64,000 nucleotides of DNA. Origin: Suillus spraguei (taxonomy: Eukaryota > Basidiomycota > Agaricomycetes > Boletales > Suillaceae). Position 1 is the first letter of the stretch. Each line of letters starts with the position of its first letter. Shown piece by piece: positions 58,286-64,000 of this stretch. A program made the translations under genes and the position numbers. The stretch is from the NCBI GenBank assembly GCA_016800925.1, contig JABCPU010000359.1, forward strand, positions 1-64,000, written 5' to 3'. The notes below the pieces were generated by a model. That model was not told the origin of the DNA, did not search any database, and saw only the letters and a list, made by a program, of their open reading frames with translations.

Positions 58286-61200
58286 CTTGGAGAAACAAAG
58301 ACTCGATGTATGTTTCTCCCAATGTATTACTAAGACTTGTACGCGCTGTAGGTGAAAGAAAAGAACTTTGTATCCCTATAACCCTCCACTCGCGTACTCG
58401 CTTAAAATCCGTCGACACCACCGCTGTGATTGATTCAGGCGCAGCCGGAACGTTCATCTCTGAGGAGTTTGTGAAACTCCATCAAATCACACGACGAAAA
58501 CTCAAGACACCATTTCGAGTTACTACAGCGGATGAAACTCTTATCAAAGGAGGGCCGATCACGCACTACTGTCTCCTGGTGGTCAAAATTGATGAACGAA
58601 CCATGTATGGAAAATTCAATATTATCAAACTAGGAAGAAGAGATCAAATCCTTCTGGGAATCCCATGGTTACGAGCAATGAACCCAAGTATCAATTGGGC
58701 TGCTGAGACACTTGTCCTTCCTCGAACGGCAAAATCAGATGAAATTGAAATTGACTTGGATACGGATCGGAAGAAGAATGGGTTGCCTCAACTCTTCAAT
58801 CATCATTCCAAATGGCAATATTCCAGACTTCCAAAATCCCTCGTAATCCCTTTCGTTCCTGAAGATCCGAAATCTGAAGTACAAATGCCAAGTACTGCAG
58901 ACCCCACTCCTCATGTACAATTGCCACAAGCAGTGTCACCGATTCCCCGAGCAGAAAAGCGCAAGAATGAATCTGAACCCGAATATCGGGTTGGACAAGA
59001 ACCTATCGAGCAACGACCAATAGACGAACAGAAGCATGGGAAAAGAAAAGCAGAAGAAGAGATCCCCGGACAAGATACCAATGTACCAAAATTGTCCAAA
59101 TTCTACGTTCCCCCGAAAACTCTTTCAGCTTCAATTGAAGAAACCCCCGATGAAGAAGAACCTGTGCCCTCGTTGATCCCAACAGAGGATGATGATCAAT
59201 TCAATACTATGCAAGACGTCTGGCATGCACCAGAAGTCCGTGAAATTTCCTCTTATGAACTAGGAGATGGAGAATTTCTTGTGGAATACGATACTGATGG
59301 AGTTAGCATGAGAATTATAGAAGAAGTATCCATGGACACGCCCCTTACACATGATGGAACTTCCCAATCCGAACAACTTCATAACTATTCCACAATCCCC
59401 CTTCCTCCTCCGAAATACGTAACAAAGCTCAGGAATTCGCCATGGATGAGAAAGAAAAGAAAAAGAAATCTTTCGAAGAATTGGTCCCGGACTATTTGCA
59501 CGACTTTGCAGACATCTTTGCTAAAGATGGACTGAACAAATTACCCCCCGAACGCCCTGGTATTGATCATTGGATTGATACTAAGCCCGGTTTCATTCCC
59601 CGTACATCTAAGGTCTACCCGCTATCAGAAAAAGAACGCACTGCCATCAAAACGTTTATCGATGAAAATGTTGCGAAATGTTTCATCTCAGAATCGAAGT
59701 CACCCCAAGCCAGTGGGAGGAAATTGCGTCCCTGTCAAGATTATCACTACATCAATGATTGGACAGTCAAGAACGCCTATCCGCTCCCACTCCCTATCTC
59801 CCTGGTCGCACATCTTCACGGTGCACAGTTCTTTACGAAAATGGATATCCGGTCCGGTTATAACAACATTCGCATTCACCCCGATGATTGCTGGAAAGCT
59901 GCTTTCACTATGGAATTCGGGCTTTTTGAACCGAACATCATGTTCTTTGGCCTCTGCAATTCCCCAGCAACTTCCAAGCATATATGAATCGCACCTTCCA
60001 GCAAGAAATCAATGAAGGATGGATGGTTATCTACATGGACAATATTCTCATTTTCTCAACAACTATGGCAGAACATCATGAACGAACAAGACGGGTTTTG
60101 ACAACGATACAAAGGAACATCTATTCTTGAAACCAGAGAAATGCACCTTCGATGCAGAAGAAGTGGAATACCTCGGAATGATAATTCGCCCCGGACAAGT
60201 TGCTATGGATACCGCCAAGACCAAGGGAATCTCCGAATGGCCAGTCCCGAAATCTGTAAAAGATGTTCGGTCATTCCTCGGCTTTTGCAACTTCTACCGC
60301 ACATTCATTTCCCACTATTCTGACATTGCCCGACCTCTTATGATTTAACAAAGAAAGATAAGACCTTTGATTGGTCAACCGAATGCATGGACACCTTCGA
60401 AGAACTGAAACGACGCTTTACATCCCAACCGGTACTCCGTAATCCAGATCCTTCCCGACAATTTGCTATTGCCACCGATGCTTCGCTCGTAGCAACCGGC
60501 GGAGTTCTCTTGCAGACTGATGAAAATGGTGTTTATCATCCATGTGCATATCTCTCACAGTCTTTGAACCCCGCAGAACGCAATTATCAGATCTTTGACT
60601 GGGAACTCCTTGCCGTAATCCGGGCATTAAACGAATGGCGCCACTATCTTAAGGAAACCCACATCCCGTCCTGGTATTCACTGACCACAAGAACCTTCTG
60701 TACTTTAGAAGTGCACAGAAGCTTACCCGTCGCCAAGCACATTGGCAATTGATTTTATCTATCTATGACATTGAATTGCACCACGTTGCAGGTACCAAAC
60801 TAGCAGTACCTGATGCACTATCCCGCCGGCCCGACTATAGCTCCGGCAAAGACGATAACGAGGACCAGACTCTCCTTCCTGACACTCTATTCGTTCACCT
60901 TATTGAACCGACTTGAAGGATGTCCTGTCATCCTCTGACCCCCTCGACGACCCTGTCTTTAAAACGGCTTCTGACGCCCTTGATGGCGTGTGCCTTCCTC
61001 CCATGAAGTCGGCACTCTCTGACTGGAAAATAGAGGAGAATGTCCTCTATTTTAAGAATCGTGCCTACATTCCCCCAGCACATCGTCCGCTATCCTGAAA
61101 TGGTACCATGATCATCCTACTGCGGGACACCCTGGAAGATTCAAAACTGAAGAACTCGTCAAGCGTGAAGCCTGGTGGCCTGCTATGGGCTCCTATATTG

Positions 61201-62346
61201 GAAATACGTTGAGGGTTGCGCCCTTTGTCAGCAAATGAAGCGATACCATCCCGTTCGCCCCCCGCTTACTCCGATTCCCTCCTCTGCGACCCGTCCCTTC
61301 TCTCAGGTCTCTGTTGATCTTATCACTGACCTCCCTGTCTCTGGAGGCTTTGATAGTGTCATGGTCGTGGTAGACCATGGCCTTACGAAGGGGGTAATTA
61401 TTATTCCTTGCTTGAAAACTGTCACATCCGAAGGAATTGCTAAGCTATTCTTGAAACATGTTTACCGTCGATTTGGACTCCATGACAAAGTTATCTCAGA
61501 TCGAGGCCCGCAGTTCCTATCACGCTTCTCTAAGGAGCTTGCCCGACTTCTCGACTACGTCATTGCTCCATCTACAGCTTACCACCCTCAGACTGATGGT
61601 CAAACGGAAAGGCTTAATCAGGAACTTGAAACATACCTTCGCATCTATTGCCGCAACAACCCTGAAGATTGGGTAGAACACCTACCAATCGCCGAATTCG
61701 TCCACAACCACCAAAACATGATGCAAGGAATGCATCACCCTTCTATTTGATGATGGGATATGAACCACGTGCTATTCCCCACCTTATCCCTGATTCATCC
61801 GTACCCGCAGCAGAAGATCGAGTACGATCTCTGCAGAAGATAAGAGAAGAAGCAATCGCCTGCCATAACATTGCAATGCAAACGATGGCTGAACGATCCC
61901 GAGGAGATAAGTACATTCCATGGAAGATCGGAGATAAGGTTTGGTTATCTGCTGCCAATCTTAGACTCAAACTCCCATCAAGGAAGCTTGCGCCAAAGCG
62001 ATACGGACCTTTCCCGATCATCGATGTCTTATCACCCATCACGTTCACACTCAAACTCCCTCCACAGTGGAAAATTCATCCCACGTTCCACGCTTCTGTC
62101 TTATCGTCCTATAGCGAAACAGACGTACATGGCCCGAACTTCCCTGAACCACCACCTGACATCATCGAAGAAGAAGAAGAATATGAAATAGAAGCGATTC
62201 TTTCTCACAAGGGAACCGGCACTCGCCGACGCTATCTCGTTTCTTGGAAAGGATATTCATCGGGAGATAACGAATGGCTCCCAGAGAAGAACCTGAAGAA
62301 CTCCGCTCAAATCTTGAATGCTTATAAGAAGCAACACGCCCTCTGA
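58282..62346 (+). pseudogene. Gypsy B pol: protease, RT, RNase H, integrase, chromodomain
   Basis: The 417-codon first frame (58282-59535) contains the retropepsin active site VIDSGAAGTFISEEF and ILLGIPWLRAMNP. RT continues from 59442 ([36 protein letters not shown]), shifts near 59972, and its catalytic box reads YMDNIL, so the second Asp of YMDD is lost. RNase H QFAIATDASLVATGGVLLQT (60450), the integrase zinc-binding histidines and CALCQQM (about 61100-61240), the core [16 protein letters not shown] and [16 protein letters not shown], and the C-terminal chromodomain RRRYLVSWKGYSSGDNEW ending at 62346 follow. Several shifts (60015, 60345, 60660, 61100, 61750) make it inactive. Confidence 0.85.
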
Positions 62347-62399
62347 TTATCCTTCAGTCAATCAACTCGCTAGCACTTGATCAACTAACAACGCTTCAA

Positions 62400-63862
62400 A
62401 TGTCTTTCCCCACTGCTTACATCACCCCCGTCACCGTTGCCAACAATGATTCCGACTCCGATGCTGAACATACGGAACCCTTACCACTGAAATCGATAAC
62501 ACCTCCTACGTCGAAGCTGCCCTTCTATGTGAAGGACACGCCCTTGAAATTGAAAGAATCCTCACAGAAAGGGGTGCCTTCCGGCTCTCCTCCTCGTCAA
62601 CATTATCCGTACCGCTGCCCTCATCGAAACCACTGCCAATGAAACCACAGACACTACCTATCATCAATGTTTCCTACATCTTCAAAAACATATTCGTGCT
62701 TACGCTATGCTGCTGCTTCCCATTCTTTTAAAAGCGATGTTGAAGAAGCTATTCACATCGTGGCCGAACGCCGAGCAGGCGTTGCTCGACCTCCCTCTCC
62801 GCAGAAAGATACACCACTTCCTATTCCAGCACCCTCTTCTTCACATCAGTATTCTAGTGTCGACGCCCTTGCTGGCTTATGCACTGCCATTCAAGAGATC
62901 AGACAGCTCACCAATGCGGTCGTCGAAACCATCCAGCAATCAGTTGCTGAAACCAGAGCAGCCAGAAACTTAGTAGAAGAAGCCATCACTGATCTGCAAC
63001 AAACGCAAGCCAACCTCACTTCCCCCGAACCCCATCTCCCTTCGAACAACCGACCTCACCACCTCCCGCCGTAGTTTCTTATGACCATCCCGCATGGCTG
63101 TATGAGCCTTGTACGCAAGAACAGTGTGAGGCTGCAAAGAGATTAGGGTTCCTGTTGCTGAATTAATAGCACTCGGTCCTCGACTTCGCAATCTTCACAT
63201 CCATCCTCCCATGTCTATTCCGTCATCATTTGGTCCAATGGATCCTGTCTCACCAGTCCTAGTCAAAGACTTCGGCATCACTTCTCCTTCGTCCTCTAAC
63301 GAACTTCTTGCGGTTGCTGAACGAGGGACTACTCCGGACCTCCCCGCCTCCGTTACATGCTAACCAGCAAACAACAAGCGCAGCTTAGGCGTGACAATGC
63401 CTTCGCCTTAAAACGCATGACGTGACAGAAAGGGGAAGAAGCGTGCTTGATCCACCAGCCCACACCTGTTATTTCACCATCACCACTACGCACGTCTACC
63501 TCTAGCACTGATGAAAACATGAAATGCCGAGTCTGTGGCATTGTTGGACATCGGCAAAAGAATTGCCCGACTATCAGTGTCAAATCTGTTTACGACATGC
63601 TCCCACCCATCTGTCCATTTATTGCCCTCAGCGTCGTGGAGAACCCCCATTTATGCTTACTTGGAAGGACGATGGATTTTATGATGCGCTGCGTAGGTGG
63701 GAACAGTATCTTATTAACCATCGACAACGAAAGGAAGGTCGACGGGCAAGGACTGTAGCAGAGGAGGAAGCGGCTTATATGTTAGGAGGAAGTGCCGCTG
63801 ATGAAGACGTCGCTAACTATGACGACTACGATCCCGTCTACGACGACAACAGAGATGTTTGA
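62400..63862 (+). pseudogene. Gypsy B accessory 3' ORF, double zinc knuckle protein
   Basis: Begins MSFPTAYITPVTVANNDSDS 54 bp after the pol stop. It shares with element A the FKSDVEEAIHIVAERRAGVA segment, the helical QEIRQLTNAVVETIQQSVAE stretch, DLHIHPPMSIPSSFGPMDP (out of frame near 63200), the knuckle CRVCGIVGHRQKNC and the second one C-x2-C-x6-H-x4-C, then PPFMLTWKDDGFYDALRRWE and an acidic end. Shifts lie near 62500-62690, 63070, 63360 and 63560. Function unknown. Confidence 0.72.
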
Positions 63863-63878
63863 AAGTCGGTGACTTTCA
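63860..63878 (+). other. Hairpin at 3'-ORF stop, next to polypurine tract (element B)
   Basis: TGAAAGTCGGTGACTTTCA is a perfect 8-bp stem with a GGT loop. The TGA stop is its first three bases. Compared with element A, the two outermost pairs differ on both sides and still pair. Confidence 0.7.
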
Positions 63879-63894
63879 ATATAACAGGGGGTAA

Positions 63895-64000
63895 TGTTAC
63901 AGTTGTACGTGCCCCTATTCATTTTCCCTTTATCTTCTTACTTGTATATCACGTCACATGACTTGCTCATATGCTCAATGCATCTGTACAACATATGCCT
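63895..64000 (+). repeat. Gypsy B 3' LTR (partial)
   Basis: Starts TGTTACAGTTGTACG and follows the minus-strand sequence of the LTR at 50543 downward (CTCATATGCTCAATGCATCTGT). It runs out of the window. Confidence 0.85.

Larger units (their letters stand above)
57638..64000 (+). mobile_element. Ty3/Gypsy chromovirus-type retrotransposon B (5'-truncated)
   Basis: Same family as A, plus orientation. It starts inside gag at the codons for KEQFLDHAQ and runs through pol, the accessory 3' ORF and polypurine tract (CAGGGGGTAA) into a 3' LTR at 63895 that leaves the window. The 5' LTR and about the first 65 gag codons are missing. Confidence 0.88.

Noticed and set aside
1..64000. tRNA or rRNA genes
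   Set aside because: None was noticed by eye; a tRNAscan-type search would be needed to exclude them.

Overview
The window looks like an accessory, transposon-rich region of a mushroom-forming fungus (Basidiomycota, Agaricomycetes). Host genes have many 45-60 bp introns and occasional very small exons. Recognisable families include a CYP63-type P450, an EGCrP-like GH5 glycosidase, an S10 carboxypeptidase, a LYC1-type acetyltransferase and a fungal seven-helix membrane protein. The transposons (KDZ with CxC cysteine cluster, a TET/JBP oxygenase, chromodomain Ty3/Gypsy, Tad-like LINEs, a pogo-like DDE element) are typical of Agaricomycete genomes. The species cannot be named from sequence alone.

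Layout. 0-7 kb: 3' part of a membrane-protein gene (+), a kinase relic (-), a peroxisomal MaoC-type dehydratase gene with a one-base frameshift (+), and convergent to it an intact TauD/gamma-butyrobetaine dioxygenase-like gene (-). 7-9 kb: decayed DDE transposase. 9-11.3 kb: simple and minisatellite repeats. 11.4-16.7 kb: TET/JBP oxygenase pseudogene (+) and a KDZ CxC fragment (-), bracketed by arrays of a roughly 85-bp repeat in opposite orientations. 16.7-18.5 kb: a 1.8-kb palindrome. 18.5-24.5 kb: a Tad-like LINE (-), interrupted by another copy of the palindrome arm. 25.7-28.3 kb: CYP63-like P450 (-). 28.8-36.8 kb: two more copies of the dehydratase/dioxygenase pair, separated by a 3.0-kb pogo-like transposon with 40-bp inverted repeats; both dioxygenases are intact while both dehydratases are broken. 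37-47 kb: GH5 glycosidase, LYC1-like acetyltransferase, a fragment of the 7TM gene and a serine carboxypeptidase. 47.4-50.1 kb: 5' half of a second LINE of the same family. 50.1-64 kb: two related chromodomain Ty3/Gypsy elements lying head to head with one LTR between them.

How it fits together. The dehydratase (beta-oxidation hydration step) and the dioxygenase (carnitine-pathway type) are neighbours in all three copies, which suggests a link to fatty-acid use. A 195-bp piece of the GH5 upstream region also lies upstream of dioxygenase copy 1. This implies that the MaoC-TauD-GH5 order at 35-41 kb is ancestral and that the other two blocks are copies of it. The dioxygenase has been kept three times, while no dehydratase copy here is clearly functional. 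Most mobile elements are dead, with CGA-to-TGA stops and single-base deletions.

The least ordinary signals are: the TET/JBP pseudogene beside the KDZ fragment, with a stop inside its iron-binding HxD motif; a separate double-zinc-knuckle ORF downstream of pol in both Gypsy elements; a perfect 8-bp hairpin with two compensated pairs, overlapping that ORF's stop codon next to the polypurine tract; a hairpin-forming 5' UTR motif shared by both LINEs; and the 1.8-kb palindrome.
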